The notes under the pieces are model-generated. The model saw only the letters and a list, made by a program, of their open reading frames with translations. It did not search any database and was not told the DNA's origin. From NCBI GenBank assembly GCA_947503715.1, contig CANNER010000003.1:310001-374000 (forward strand): a stretch of 64,000 nucleotides of DNA. Reading direction: 5' to 3'. Positions 49,805 through 58,977 of the stretch are shown piece by piece. The position numbers and the translations under genes are program-made. Positions within the stretch are counted from its first letter, which is position 1. Each line of letters begins with the position of its first letter. This DNA comes from an uncultured Caulobacterales bacterium. Its GTDB lineage: Bacteria > Pseudomonadota > Alphaproteobacteria > Caulobacterales > Maricaulaceae.

Positions 49805-49977
49805 GCAATTTTGCGGACGTGACAGGCAGGAGTCCGCCTAAATTCGGGAGACTTGAGATCGCTACACTCGCTAATTTCCGCTTTCGGGAATGTTCCGACC
49901 GAAACCTGATTCGTCCGCTCGCACTCACCAGAACTCTTATATCAAGCCGCTCTCCTCTCTCGGAGCGGCTTTTTTTA
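49805..49977 (+). ncRNA. Candidate structured small RNA with its own terminator
   Basis: A perfect TATAAT at 49799-49804 precedes, and a strong terminator at 49944-49977 (stem AAGCCGCTC / GAGCGGCTT, T7) ends, a ~170-base plus-strand segment without an ORF. The 5' and 3' parts pair over 11 bases: GCGGACG (49813-49819) with CGTCCGC (49912-49918) and, across a 3x3 internal loop, CAGG (49823-49826) with CCTG (49905-49908). Inside, TTTCGG (49882-49887) can pair with CCGAAA (49899-49904). No coding gene upstream needs this terminator. Identity is unknown; size and closing stem would suit 6S-like RNA, but I cannot confirm it. Confidence 0.4.
49944..49977 (+). terminator. Rho-independent terminator, plus strand, upstream of ccrM
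   Basis: 9-bp perfect stem AAGCCGCTC / GAGCGGCTT with a 10-base loop, followed by a run of seven T. It reads on the plus strand though no plus-strand gene precedes it, which is the main evidence for the small RNA above. Confidence 0.85.
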
Positions 49978-50090
49978 TGTTTGGGTAACACTCCCTAACA
50001 AAATCGATTATTCCATTAAGCATCCCTAACGAGGTGTTAAAACCTATGGTTAATCAAGGGTTTAAAATCAGAACTTAAAAGGTTTGGTAA

Positions 50091-51320
<1,230 letters not shown>

Positions 51321-51381
51321 ACAAGACTTAACCCGCGTTCAGCTTGCGTTTAAGTTGGATTAACCATATCAAATATACAGG

Positions 51382-51403
51382 CCCGAGCAGCCGCTCGGGT
51401 TCT
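51382..51403 (+). terminator. Terminator after ccrM
   Basis: Stem CCCGAGC / GCTCGGG with AGCC loop followed by TTCTT, 61 bases past the ccrM stop. It also lies in the leader of the DUF2853 gene. Confidence 0.75.
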
Positions 51404-51425
51404 TCAGTTTTATGGGGAGACCACA

Positions 51426-51767
51426 ATGAGTAAACGTGACGATCTAATCGCGAAATATGCCGACGATATTAAGACAAAAATCGGTGAAACACCAAATATG
51501 GACCTGCTGACGAAAGTCACAATCGGTTGCGGGCCATCTATCTATAATAAGGACGCGTCCACAGTTTCCGGCTCCGACCAATCCGAACTCGACACTGTAA
51601 AGAAGAACTTTCTCATTAAAAAGCTCGGTTTATCAGAGAGCCAAGACCTTGACGGTGCAATCGCAGCCGTGATGGAGAAATACGGCAAGTCCAACCGCAG
51701 TAAATACCGCGCGGTTGTCTATTACCTGCTGACAAAGCATTTCGGCAAAGAGAGCCATTACGGCTAG
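51426..51767 (+). CDS. DUF2853 family protein
   Basis: 113 residues, cytoplasmic. The sequence 'MSKRDDLIAKYADDIKTKIGETPNMDLLTKVTIGCGPSIYNKDASTVSGSDQSELDTVKKNFLIKKLGL' and 'AIAAVMEKYGKSNRSKYRAVVYYLLTKHFGK' is typical of DUF2853, a small helical family frequent in alphaproteobacteria and of unknown function. RBS GGGGAGA precedes the ATG. Followed by two hairpins, the second a terminator. Confidence 0.9.
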   Translation: MSKRDDLIAKYADDIKTKIGETPNMDLLTKVTIGCGPSIYNKDASTVSGSDQSELDTVKKNFLIKKLGLSESQDLDGAIAAVMEKYGKSNRSKYRAVVYYLLTKHFGKESHYG

Positions 51768-51774
51768 TCTTTCG

Positions 51775-51836
51775 GAACCCTCCCGAGGGTTCAGATATTG
51801 AAGTAGGTGCGGGCCTTACGGTCGCGCACCTTTTTT
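51775..51836 (+). terminator. Tandem hairpins / terminator after DUF2853
   Basis: First hairpin GAACCCTC / GAGGGTTC (51775-51792), second GGTGCG / CGCACC (51806-51830) followed by T6. The second is a good Rho-independent terminator; the first may help. Confidence 0.8.
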
Positions 51837-51852
51837 ATTGAGGAGACGTAAA

Positions 51853-51975
51853 ATGGACAAGCAAACGAAAGATATGAAACAATCGCTAGAGGAAGCGGAT
51901 AAAAAGGGTTTGAGCCCGGAAGTTAAGAATTCGATTGATGCCAGATTAGGCGTACAGCCGTCTGAAGAAGAGTAG
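51853..51975 (+). CDS. Small 40-residue charged protein
   Basis: ATG at 51853 after GAGGAGACG at good spacing; 40 residues, MDKQTKDMKQSLEEADKK followed by a GLSPEVKNSIDARLGVQ region. Charged and helical, no TM segment. No family recognised. The RBS and complete frame between a terminator and a hairpin region make it likely to be real. Just downstream of the DUF2853 terminator, so it needs read-through or its own promoter. Confidence 0.5.
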   Translation: MDKQTKDMKQSLEEADKKGLSPEVKNSIDARLGVQPSEEE

Positions 51976-51997
51976 TTTGAGACTAAAACGATGTCAT

Positions 51998-52078
51998 CCC
52001 GCATAAGCCTATAAAACGCATATGCGGGACCTGACGACTGTAAACGCTGGCCATTTCAGGTTACGATAGGTCCCGCAT
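51998..52078. repeat. Overlapping inverted repeats with alternative hairpins
   Basis: The arm CCCGCATA (51998-52005) pairs with TATGCGGG (52021-52028), while the overlapping ATGCGGGACCT (52022-52032) pairs exactly with AGGTCCCGCAT (52068-52078); an inner CCTGA/TCAGG extends the second stem. The two hairpins share the middle arm and exclude each other. It lies between convergent ends of the 40-residue gene and mutY, so it may be a bidirectional terminator or a REP-like element. Confidence 0.6.
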
Positions 52079-52116
52079 CTGCGCTTCGCTCCGTCCGAGA
52101 TGATAGCTAGTTTAAT

Positions 52117-53154
52117 TTAGCTGGATTTAGTTTTTAAAGCAGCCTCAACCACCTTCCGAAACACAGTCGGAAATCCCGATATATCGGCGGTCCACTCGCC
52201 CTCTTCCATCACGTGCACCTCCCCCACAAACACCTCCAACCGCAATTCGAAATGGGTAAAGACGTGTTTGACGTCGCCCACCTTCTCCCAGTTCCGTTTC
52301 ATCGGCGCGGCTGAATGATCAATCGGCTTTTCGCCCCATGCACTCGTCGGAACGCCCAACATCCCGCCGAGCAAGCCGCCATCCGGACGGCGTTCGACCA
52401 GCACCTTATCCGCATGACGCAAAATATAGGCATAGCCGTGGCGGATGGGTGTTTTGACCTTTTTGATTTTCTTCGGATATTCGGTTTCGACGCCCTTCGC
52501 ATGGGCGACACACCACTTCTCCCACGGGCACAGCAGACAAGTCGGGCTTTTCGGCGTGCAGATCGTCGCACCCAGATCCATCAGCGCCTGTCCGTAATCG
52601 CCTGGGCGGTCCGCGCGCACCAATGTGCCTGCCAATTCCCGCAAACCCTTGCGGCCTTTCGGAAGTGGCGGCTCATATATAAAGACGCGGCTGATAACGC
52701 GCTCCACATTACCATCGACAATATTGGTCGCTTCCTCCGCACAGATCGCGGCAATCGTCGCTGCCGTGTAAGGCCCGATTCCCGGGAGTGTCAGCAACGT
52801 CGTCTCATCCGTTGGGAAAGTACCGCTATGTTCATCCCGCACCACGCCCGCACATTTATGCAGATTTCGCGCCCGCGCATAATATCCCAACCCCGCCCAC
52901 ATAGACAGCACCACATCCCGATCCGCATCGGCCAAATCGGTCACAGTCGGAAAAGCCGCGAGGAATTTCCGCCAATAGGGCGTCGCGTGTGGCAGGGTCG
53001 TTTGCTGGCTCATGACCTCGGACAGCCAGATTGCATAGGGGTCCGGCACCACGCCCCGCGCACGGTCTTCGGGCCTGACGCGCCAAGGCAATGTCCGCCC
53101 CTGTTCGTCATACCAGCGCAAGAGCGCGCGTCTCATGTCAGGAATGTCATGCAT
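52117..53154 (-). CDS. mutY: A/G-specific adenine glycosylase
   Basis: 345 residues. Catalytic Glu46 in 'IWLSEVMSQQTTLPHATPYW', helix-hairpin-helix 'LPGIGPYTAATIAAI' with Asp147 in 'NIVDGNVERV', and the 4Fe-4S cluster Cys199-x6-Cys206-x2-Cys209-x5-Cys215. The C-terminal Nudix-like domain ('VLVERRPDGGLLGGMLGVPTSAW', 'HVFTHFELRLEVFVGEV') recognises 8-oxoG. It removes A mispaired with 8-oxoguanine. Divergent from the DciA-like gene. Confidence 0.95.
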   Translation of the reverse strand: MHDIPDMRRALLRWYDEQGRTLPWRVRPEDRARGVVPDPYAIWLSEVMSQQTTLPHATPYWRKFLAAFPTVTDLADADRDVVLSMWAGLGYYARARNLHKCAGVVRDEHSGTFPTDETTLLTLPGIGPYTAATIAAICAEEATNIVDGNVERVISRVFIYEPPLPKGRKGLRELAGTLVRADRPGDYGQALMDLGATICTPKSPTCLLCPWEKWCVAHAKGVETEYPKKIKKVKTPIRHGYAYILRHADKVLVERRPDGGLLGGMLGVPTSAWGEKPIDHSAAPMKRNWEKVGDVKHVFTHFELRLEVFVGEVHVMEEGEWTADISGFPTVFRKVVEAALKTKSS

Positions 53155-53206
53155 AAATCCGATGTGTCCGCTTTACGGTTCCACCGCAATAGGCGACAGT
53201 GCGGCG

Positions 53207-53752
53207 ATGACGGATGATCGCCATAATAAGCAGGTATTGGGGCGTTGGGTCGAGACCCAGCGCGGTCGCCCACAATTCCGCCCCCCACCCAGTGCGGGCA
53301 TGGCGGTGACGAAGATCATGCGCCCGCTGGCCAGAAAACATGGCGGCGGTAGTTCAGCCCTCGCACTGGAGAAAATCTGGCCCGAGATCATGGGCCCGCG
53401 CTGGAGCAAGATCTCATCCCCCGTGCGCTTTCTCGGCGGACGGCAGGGACGCACACTCATTATATCAGCACCCGGTCCGGCGGCGGCGCTCATCCTCGCG
53501 CAATCGGGTCCCATCCTACAACGCCTCGACGCGCATTTAGGTCAGGGTCATGTTGCGCGAATTAAGGTTGTCCAAGGTCGAATGACTCGGCCCGCAGCAA
53601 CACAGCCTAAACGCGGCCTACCACCGCGCAAGGCAAGCGAACTGCAAGAGAGCCTATCGGAGATCGAAAATCCCCGTTTAAAGGCAGCATTGGAAAAAAT
53701 GGGCCGCAGCGTCCTGATCCGGAATGAAAAATCAGTGAGTGAGAAGCAATGA
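53207..53752 (+). CDS. DUF721 / DciA-like protein
   Basis: 181 residues from the ATG at 53207; the longer frame to 53135 overlaps the mutY promoter region. The DUF721 core is 'MRPLARKHGGGSSALALEKIWPEIMGPRWSKISSPVRFLGGRQGRTLIISAPGPAAALILAQSGPILQRLDAHLGQGHVARIKVVQGRM' (family 'W..ivG..la.ht.P..l..g....L.V.v.ss.wa..L......il..ln'). DciA loads the replicative helicase DnaB in bacteria lacking DnaC; in alphaproteobacteria the family has a C-terminal extension like the one here. The next gene starts within its stop (4-base overlap). Confidence 0.82.
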   Translation: MTDDRHNKQVLGRWVETQRGRPQFRPPPSAGMAVTKIMRPLARKHGGGSSALALEKIWPEIMGPRWSKISSPVRFLGGRQGRTLIISAPGPAAALILAQSGPILQRLDAHLGQGHVARIKVVQGRMTRPAATQPKRGLPPRKASELQESLSEIENPRLKAALEKMGRSVLIRNEKSVSEKQ

Positions 53753-54489
53753 AAACGAAATTCCTGATAACAGCGCTCCTCGCGGGTCTGATGCCAACAC
53801 TCGTAACTGCGCAAGAGCAGACTCTGACAGAGGCGGAAAACAGCGCCAATATTCCAGCCCGCATTTCGGAAACGGTTTATGCCGAAGCTCCGGACGATCA
53901 CGTGCTCGGCAGCGAAGACGCCGTTCAAACGATGATCGTCTATGCCTCTGTCACCTGCCCACATTGCGGCGGCTGGTTCACGGAGGAATGGCCGAAGGTC
54001 AAAACGGAGCTGGTTGAGGCAGGAACGATGCGCTTTGTTTTGCGGGAATTGCGGACAGGCGCAGGGAATGCGGCAGAGGTTGGGTTTACAATTGCGGCCT
54101 GTGCGCCCTCAGCTCAGTATTTTGAAATGATTGAGTTCCAGATGGAAAATCAGGCTTTTATTGCAAAAGAAGTCGCCGAAAAGCGTGGCGACAAGGTCTT
54201 TTACGCCCTCGCCGCGCGGGCGGGCATGGACAATAATGAAGCTGTCACAGCCTGTATGACCAACCCTGATATCAAAGCGCATATGGATGAAAACGAGGTG
54301 CGGGCGACGCTAGCCAAAATCGAAGGTGTCCCTGCCTTCTTCATCAATGGCGAACCCTATTTCGGACCGCAGGATGCGGAGAGTCTCATCGCACTCGTCA
54401 AAGATATGGAGGAAAAAGGTATCACAGCCATTCCCGAAGAATTGACGATCGCCCCACCACGTGACCATACGGGACATAATCACGACTAA
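53749..54489 (+). CDS. DsbA-family thioredoxin-like periplasmic protein
   Basis: 246 residues. Signal peptide 'KFLITALLAGLMPTLVTAQ' (cleavage near 21). Thioredoxin fold with the active site Cys70-Pro-His-Cys73 ('SVTCPHCGGWFTEEWPKVK') and the cis-Pro loop 'GVPAFFINGEPYFG'. The central helical insertion is typical of DsbA. The His-rich C-terminus (HTGHNHD) could bind metal. It should oxidise or isomerise disulfides of exported proteins. Overlaps the DciA-like gene by 4 bases. Confidence 0.88.
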   Translation: MKTKFLITALLAGLMPTLVTAQEQTLTEAENSANIPARISETVYAEAPDDHVLGSEDAVQTMIVYASVTCPHCGGWFTEEWPKVKTELVEAGTMRFVLRELRTGAGNAAEVGFTIAACAPSAQYFEMIEFQMENQAFIAKEVAEKRGDKVFYALAARAGMDNNEAVTACMTNPDIKAHMDENEVRATLAKIEGVPAFFINGEPYFGPQDAESLIALVKDMEEKGITAIPEELTIAPPRDHTGHNHD

Positions 54490-54573
54490 TCCATCATTGA
54501 CCCATCCACAGCGAATTCCCGCGCTATGAGGTCGCAGACTTGCTAAACACGGATAAATCCCAAGGATAACGCT

Positions 54574-55260
54574 ATGACAGTTTTTGATTCGCTTTCGAGA
54601 CGATTGGTTCTCACCCTCGCGGCCTCGGCCCTCGCTTTATCTGCTTGTAGTGGTGGCGGCGAGACCTCCTCTGCAGCCACAGGCACGGATGGAGAGTTCA
54701 CTGTTGAGGGCGATTACGTGCTCGGTAATGCGGATGCGCCGATCACCCTTGTCGAATATGCCTCAGTCGCCTGTCCCGGATGTGCAGCTTGGCATGAAGG
54801 CGTTTATCCCGACGTGAAGGCCAAATATATCGACACCGGCAAAATCAAATATGTCTTCCGTCCATTCCCCGCCTCCACACCGGAAATGGCGACGACGGGT
54901 CACAAACTGGCTTATTGCGCGCCGCGTGATAAATTCTTCAAAAATATCGGCCTGCAATTCAAAGAGCAGCGCAAGCTGTTCAATGCACTGCAGAGCGGTA
55001 ATGGCCGTCAGGCCTATGTCTCCCTCGCCAAAGCGTCCGGCCTCAGCGAAGAGGAATTCATGGCCTGCCTGACGGACCCTGAAATTACGGCCCGTTATGA
55101 CCGCGATACGCAGCTCGGGGTCGATCAAGGCGTGCGCTCTACCCCGACCATTTTCGTCAATGGCCAGAAGACACCAAATAACAGTCTCGAAGCGATTGAA
55201 GCGATTGCGCTGCCAATCCTCGGTGAACCTATTCCAACGCCTGAATCCGACGCCGAATAA
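54574..55260 (+). CDS. DsbA-family lipoprotein
   Basis: 228 residues. Lipobox LSAC with Cys25 after 'LVLTLAASALA', so it is likely a membrane-anchored lipoprotein. Active site Cys67-Pro-Gly-Cys70 ('SVACPGCAAWHEGVYPDVK'), cis-Pro in 'RSTPTIFVNGQ'. Paralogue-like partner of the previous gene (CPHC), and both are related to the DsbA-type proteins next to smc in many alphaproteobacteria. Three bases separate it from smc. Confidence 0.88.
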   Translation: MTVFDSLSRRLVLTLAASALALSACSGGGETSSAATGTDGEFTVEGDYVLGNADAPITLVEYASVACPGCAAWHEGVYPDVKAKYIDTGKIKYVFRPFPASTPEMATTGHKLAYCAPRDKFFKNIGLQFKEQRKLFNALQSGNGRQAYVSLAKASGLSEEEFMACLTDPEITARYDRDTQLGVDQGVRSTPTIFVNGQKTPNNSLEAIEAIALPILGEPIPTPESDAE

Positions 55261-55263
55261 GTC

Positions 55264-58200
55264 ATGGGATCGCTCGTCTTCAATTCTATTAAGCTGACGG
55301 GCTTTAAATCTTTCGTCGAACCGACGGAGTTCCTGATTGAACCCGGGCTGACAGGGATTGTCGGCCCGAATGGCTGCGGTAAATCCAACCTTCTGGAAGC
55401 GATCCGCTGGGTCATGGGGGCAAACTCTGCCAAAGCCATGCGCGGCGCGGCGATGGAAGACGTAATATTTAACGGCACGAAAACGAGGCCTGGTAGAAAT
55501 CAGGCTCATGTCACCCTGAACGTCGACAATACGGCCCGCATTGCGCCGCCCGCTTTTAACGACTCGGATGATCTGGAGATCATGCGGATTATCGAGAAGT
55601 CCAAAGGCTCCAAATATAAGATCAACGGCAAAACCGTTCGCGCTAAAGACGTGCAGCTTCTTTTCGCCGACGCGTCAACGGGTGCAAACTCCCCCGCTCT
55701 CGTACGGCAGGGCCAGATTTCGGAATTGATCGCGGCCAAGCCGTCCAATCGCCGCCGTATCCTTGAAGAAGCCGCTGGTATTTCCGGTCTTCATTCCCGC
55801 CGTCACGAGGCAGAATTGCGCCTGCGCGCGGCGGAAAATAATCTCGACCGTCTGGAAGATATTGTCGGTCAGATTGAAAGCCAGCTTCTCTCCCTTCGCC
55901 GTCAATCACGGCAGGCCTCGCGGTACAAACGACTCGCGGGAGAGATCCACGAATATAAAGCGCTGCTCTGGCTCAAACGCTGGCAGGCGGCCCTTGACAC
56001 TTTGGAAGCCGCGCAGACGGATTTGCGGGCACGGGAGAATACTGTCGCAGAGACGCAACTCCGCGCATCTGAAAATATGCGTCGCGCGGATGAACTGTCC
56101 GCGTTGCTCGAACCCAAACGGGAAGAACAACTCATCGCCGCCGCCCTACTTGCCCGACTGAATGCGGCGAAAGACGCGCTGGAGCAGGATGAAAACGCAG
56201 CGAAATCCGAGGTTCGGAAGTTGGAAGCCCAACTTGCCGACATAACATCCGATCTCGAGCATGAGCAGGAAGTCGTGAATGATGCGGCCACCGCCGAAGA
56301 CCGCCTCGCGGCGGAACATGCGGAACTCTCCGCGCTGAAAGATATTTCCGCCGCGCTGGATTCTGCCGCAGATGCCGCCGCCGAGGCCCTGAAAGCACGC
56401 AATACGCTGGACGCGGACTTCAACGAATTGACTCGCAAGACGGCGGATCAGGCCGCGCGGAAGGATGCGGCTGAGCGTGAACTGACACAGGCGCAGCAAA
56501 GACGCTCACGTGTGCGGATTGAATTGGAACAGACTCAGGACAAATTGGACGGGCTGGACACGGAGAGTTTTGGAAATTCAAACCTGTTCTCCTCTTCCGC
56601 CAAAGAGGCGATGGAGGCGTTGGAAACCGCCCGCGCGAAAGAACAAGACCTTCAAGCGCAACGGACCAAGGCCGAGACGGCAGACCGTGACGCCCGCGAC
56701 TATCTCTCGACCCTGCGTCAGGCAACGCAGAAATTGACCGCTGAAAAATCCGCATTGGAAAATGTGCTGCGCCGCTCTGCCTCCGCCGATTGGACACCCG
56801 CCCTCGACAGCGTTCAAGCCAAGGCCGGATATGAGCAGGCGCTCGCCGCCGTGTTGGGTGAAGATCTGGAAGCAGCTGTCGGCGGCTCCGCCGGATTACG
56901 CTGGGACGGGGCGGATGTGCCGACGCAGGATTTACCGGCCGGTGTCGAACTAATCACGGATTACATCACCGCGCCGCAGGAACTCCGCGCGCGTCTGTCT
57001 CAAATCGGTGTAGCTGCGATTGAGGATATTCACGCGAAAGCCAAAGAGCTGAAACCCGGCCAACGCCTCGTCAGCCCGCGCGGCGATGTTGTGCGATGGG
57101 ACGGTTTCACAATTGCCGCAGGCGTCGAAACCTCTGCCGCGATTAAGTTGAAACAACAGAACCGCATCGCGGAATTGGAAGCGGAAATCGCGGAGGCCGA
57201 GGCTGGCGTGAGCGACGCCAATGCCGCATTCGAAGCCGCCCGCGAAGCCCGCCAAATGGCCGAATCCGCCGCGCGGGATGCTCGTAAAGCGCTGCCCGAC
57301 TTGGAACGTGCCGACCGCGCGGCCCAAGCCGCGATGGCGCAATATGAAACTGATATTGCCCGCGCCTCCGCGCAGAAGACAGGTCTGGAAGATCGTGTCG
57401 AACGGCTGACCATCGAGCTGACCGAGATTGAAAAACAGGTTGTCGCGGCGGAGGCCAATTTATCGGAGCATTCCGGCGGGGAAGACCTCTCTGAACAACG
57501 CGAAATCCTGTCTGAGAAACTCTCAACAGCCCGCGATGTCGCAGACGAAGCCAGCGCCCAATATCGCAGCCTAAAAAACGAATCCGAGGCCCGCGCTGCA
57601 CGGCTGCAAGCCGTCGAAGCGGAACGGGCAAACTGGGCGAGACGCTCGGAAAATGCCGCCAAACGCGTGGCGACATTGGAAAATCGTCGTGCAGCGGTGG
57701 ATATGTCGCTCCACGCCGCAACAGACGGACCCGATCAGTTTGCCGAGCGCCGGACCACCCTCTTCGCAGAACTCGCCGCCGCCGAATCGCGTCGGACTGC
57801 TTCCGCAGATGCGCTCTCTCAATCCGAGACGGAAACCGCCGATGCGGTGCAAGCCGCGCGTCAGGCCGAGACCGATGCAGGCGCCGCCCGTGAAGCCCGC
57901 GCCGGGTCCGAAGCCCGCCTGAACGCCGCGCAGGAACGGATTGGCGAAACCAAAGCCCGCGTGAACGAGACGCTGAATTGCGAACCATCCGAGTTAAAAT
58001 CCCATCTTGGTGAGTTATCTGCAGATTCCGGTCTGTCCGAGAATGACATTGAGCGGAAACTCGAACGCTTGAATACAGAGCGTGAGAAAATGGGCGGGGT
58101 AAACCTGCGCGCGGATGAGGAAGCCGTCGAGCAGGAGGAACGTCTCGCCGCGATGATCGAGGAACGCGAAGACCTCATCAAAGCCATTGCACGTCTGCGC

Positions 58201-58716
58201 GAAGGGATTGACGAGTTGAACACTGAGGGTCGCCAACGCCTCCTCGCCGCATTCGATATGGTCAATGGTCACTTTGGCCGCCTGTTCCAAACATTGTTCG
58301 GTGGCGGAGAAGCCGCGCTGGCCCTGACAGAATCAGATGATCCGCTGGAAGCCGGTCTCGAAGTCATGGCCCGCCCGCCCGGGAAATCGTTGAAGGCCAT
58401 GTCGCTGCTCTCCGGCGGCGAACAGGCAATGACGGCGACGGCGCTGATTTTCGCGGTCTTCCTCTCCAATCCTGCCCCCGTTTGTGTGCTGGACGAAGTC
58501 GATGCGCCGCTGGATGATGCCAATGTTGCGCGTTATTGTGATCTCTTGGACGATATGAAGAAAAACACGAATACTAAGTTTATCGCGATTACGCATAATC
58601 CCGTGACGATGAGCCGGATGGACCGTTTGTTTGGTGTCACCATGGCGGAACAAGGTGTGAGCCAGTTGCTGTCAATTGAACTGGCGAAGGCAGAAGCTTT
58701 GGTCGCGGCTGAGTAA
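55264..58716 (+). CDS. smc: Chromosome segregation protein SMC
   Basis: 1150 residues. N-terminal Walker A GPNGCGKS (34-41) with 'KSFVEPTEFLIEPGLTGIVGPNG', coiled coils at ~170-510 and ~650-990, a hinge at ~520-640 ('YEQALAAVLGEDLEAAVGG' to 'VSPRGDVVRWDGFT'), and the C-terminal signature LLSGGEQ (near 1049) and Walker B 'VCVLDEVDAPLDD' (Asp1077, Glu1078). The Asp-rich D-loop 'DAPLDDANV' is intact. It compacts and aligns the chromosome with ScpA/B. First base of the palindromic repeat follows 8 bases after the stop. Confidence 0.97.
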   Translation: MGSLVFNSIKLTGFKSFVEPTEFLIEPGLTGIVGPNGCGKSNLLEAIRWVMGANSAKAMRGAAMEDVIFNGTKTRPGRNQAHVTLNVDNTARIAPPAFNDSDDLEIMRIIEKSKGSKYKINGKTVRAKDVQLLFADASTGANSPALVRQGQISELIAAKPSNRRRILEEAAGISGLHSRRHEAELRLRAAENNLDRLEDIVGQIESQLLSLRRQSRQASRYKRLAGEIHEYKALLWLKRWQAALDTLEAAQTDLRARENTVAETQLRASENMRRADELSALLEPKREEQLIAAALLARLNAAKDALEQDENAAKSEVRKLEAQLADITSDLEHEQEVVNDAATAEDRLAAEHAELSALKDISAALDSAADAAAEALKARNTLDADFNELTRKTADQAARKDAAERELTQAQQRRSRVRIELEQTQDKLDGLDTESFGNSNLFSSSAKEAMEALETARAKEQDLQAQRTKAETADRDARDYLSTLRQATQKLTAEKSALENVLRRSASADWTPALDSVQAKAGYEQALAAVLGEDLEAAVGGSAGLRWDGADVPTQDLPAGVELITDYITAPQELRARLSQIGVAAIEDIHAKAKELKPGQRLVSPRGDVVRWDGFTIAAGVETSAAIKLKQQNRIAELEAEIAEAEAGVSDANAAFEAAREARQMAESAARDARKALPDLERADRAAQAAMAQYETDIARASAQKTGLEDRVERLTIELTEIEKQVVAAEANLSEHSGGEDLSEQREILSEKLSTARDVADEASAQYRSLKNESEARAARLQAVEAERANWARRSENAAKRVATLENRRAAVDMSLHAATDGPDQFAERRTTLFAELAAAESRRTASADALSQSETETADAVQAARQAETDAGAAREARAGSEARLNAAQERIGETKARVNETLNCEPSELKSHLGELSADSGLSENDIERKLERLNTEREKMGGVNLRADEEAVEQEERLAAMIEEREDLIKAIARLREGIDELNTEGRQRLLAAFDMVNGHFGRLFQTLFGGGEAALALTESDDPLEAGLEVMARPPGKSLKAMSLLSGGEQAMTATALIFAVFLSNPAPVCVLDEVDAPLDDANVARYCDLLDDMKKNTNTKFIAITHNPVTMSRMDRLFGVTMAEQGVSQLLSIELAKAEALVAAE

Positions 58717-58724
58717 AGCGATGA

Positions 58725-58857
58725 TGTCACACCGTCGCAGTCCATAGGACTGCCCGGTGCCCATGCCGTGATATTTGCGTCTCCAACTTACATTTAATCA
58801 AGCCGATAATTTTGCGGTATGGGCACGGGGCGACCCGAGGGTCGCGACGGTGTGACA
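58725..58857. repeat. Cross-shaped palindromic element, copy 1
   Basis: Terminal arms TGTCACACCGTCGC / GCGACGGTGTGACA are a perfect 14-bp inverted repeat. Inside lie a left hairpin AGTCC-ATA-GGACT, a second stem GCCCGGTGCCCATGCCG with 2 mismatches to CGGTATGGGCACGGGGC, an unpaired middle of ~45 bases and a right hairpin CGACCC-GA-GGGTCG. It starts 8 bases after the smc stop. Same family as 62463-62593 and 63208-63340. Confidence 0.85.
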
Positions 58858-58871
58858 ACTGATTTGTGATT

Positions 58872-58914
58872 TGTCCCGACACGAAATTCCTCCTGTCCCG
58901 ACACACAATTCCTC
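58872..58914 (+). repeat. Two 21-bp direct repeats (period 22) upstream of the RHH fusion gene
   Basis: TGTCCCGACAC.(2).AATTCCTC occurs at 58872-58892 and 58894-58914, with two mismatches in 21 bases. Each copy contains the inverted pair TGTC-CC-GACA. They are 63 bases before the start of the ribbon-helix-helix gene and could be its operator. Confidence 0.7.
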
Positions 58915-58977
58915 GCGAACACCCTCTCGTTTTGCGACTTCCCTCTCGCGGGCTATAGCAGGTCCTGCGAATCAGGG

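Noticed and set aside
49767-49991. 74-codon minus-strand frame over the candidate RNA
   Set aside because: Basic, low-information sequence, no RBS, and it runs through the plus-strand terminator hairpin.
58872-58914. CRISPR array
   Set aside because: Only two near-identical units with a 1-base gap and no spacers; no cas genes nearby.
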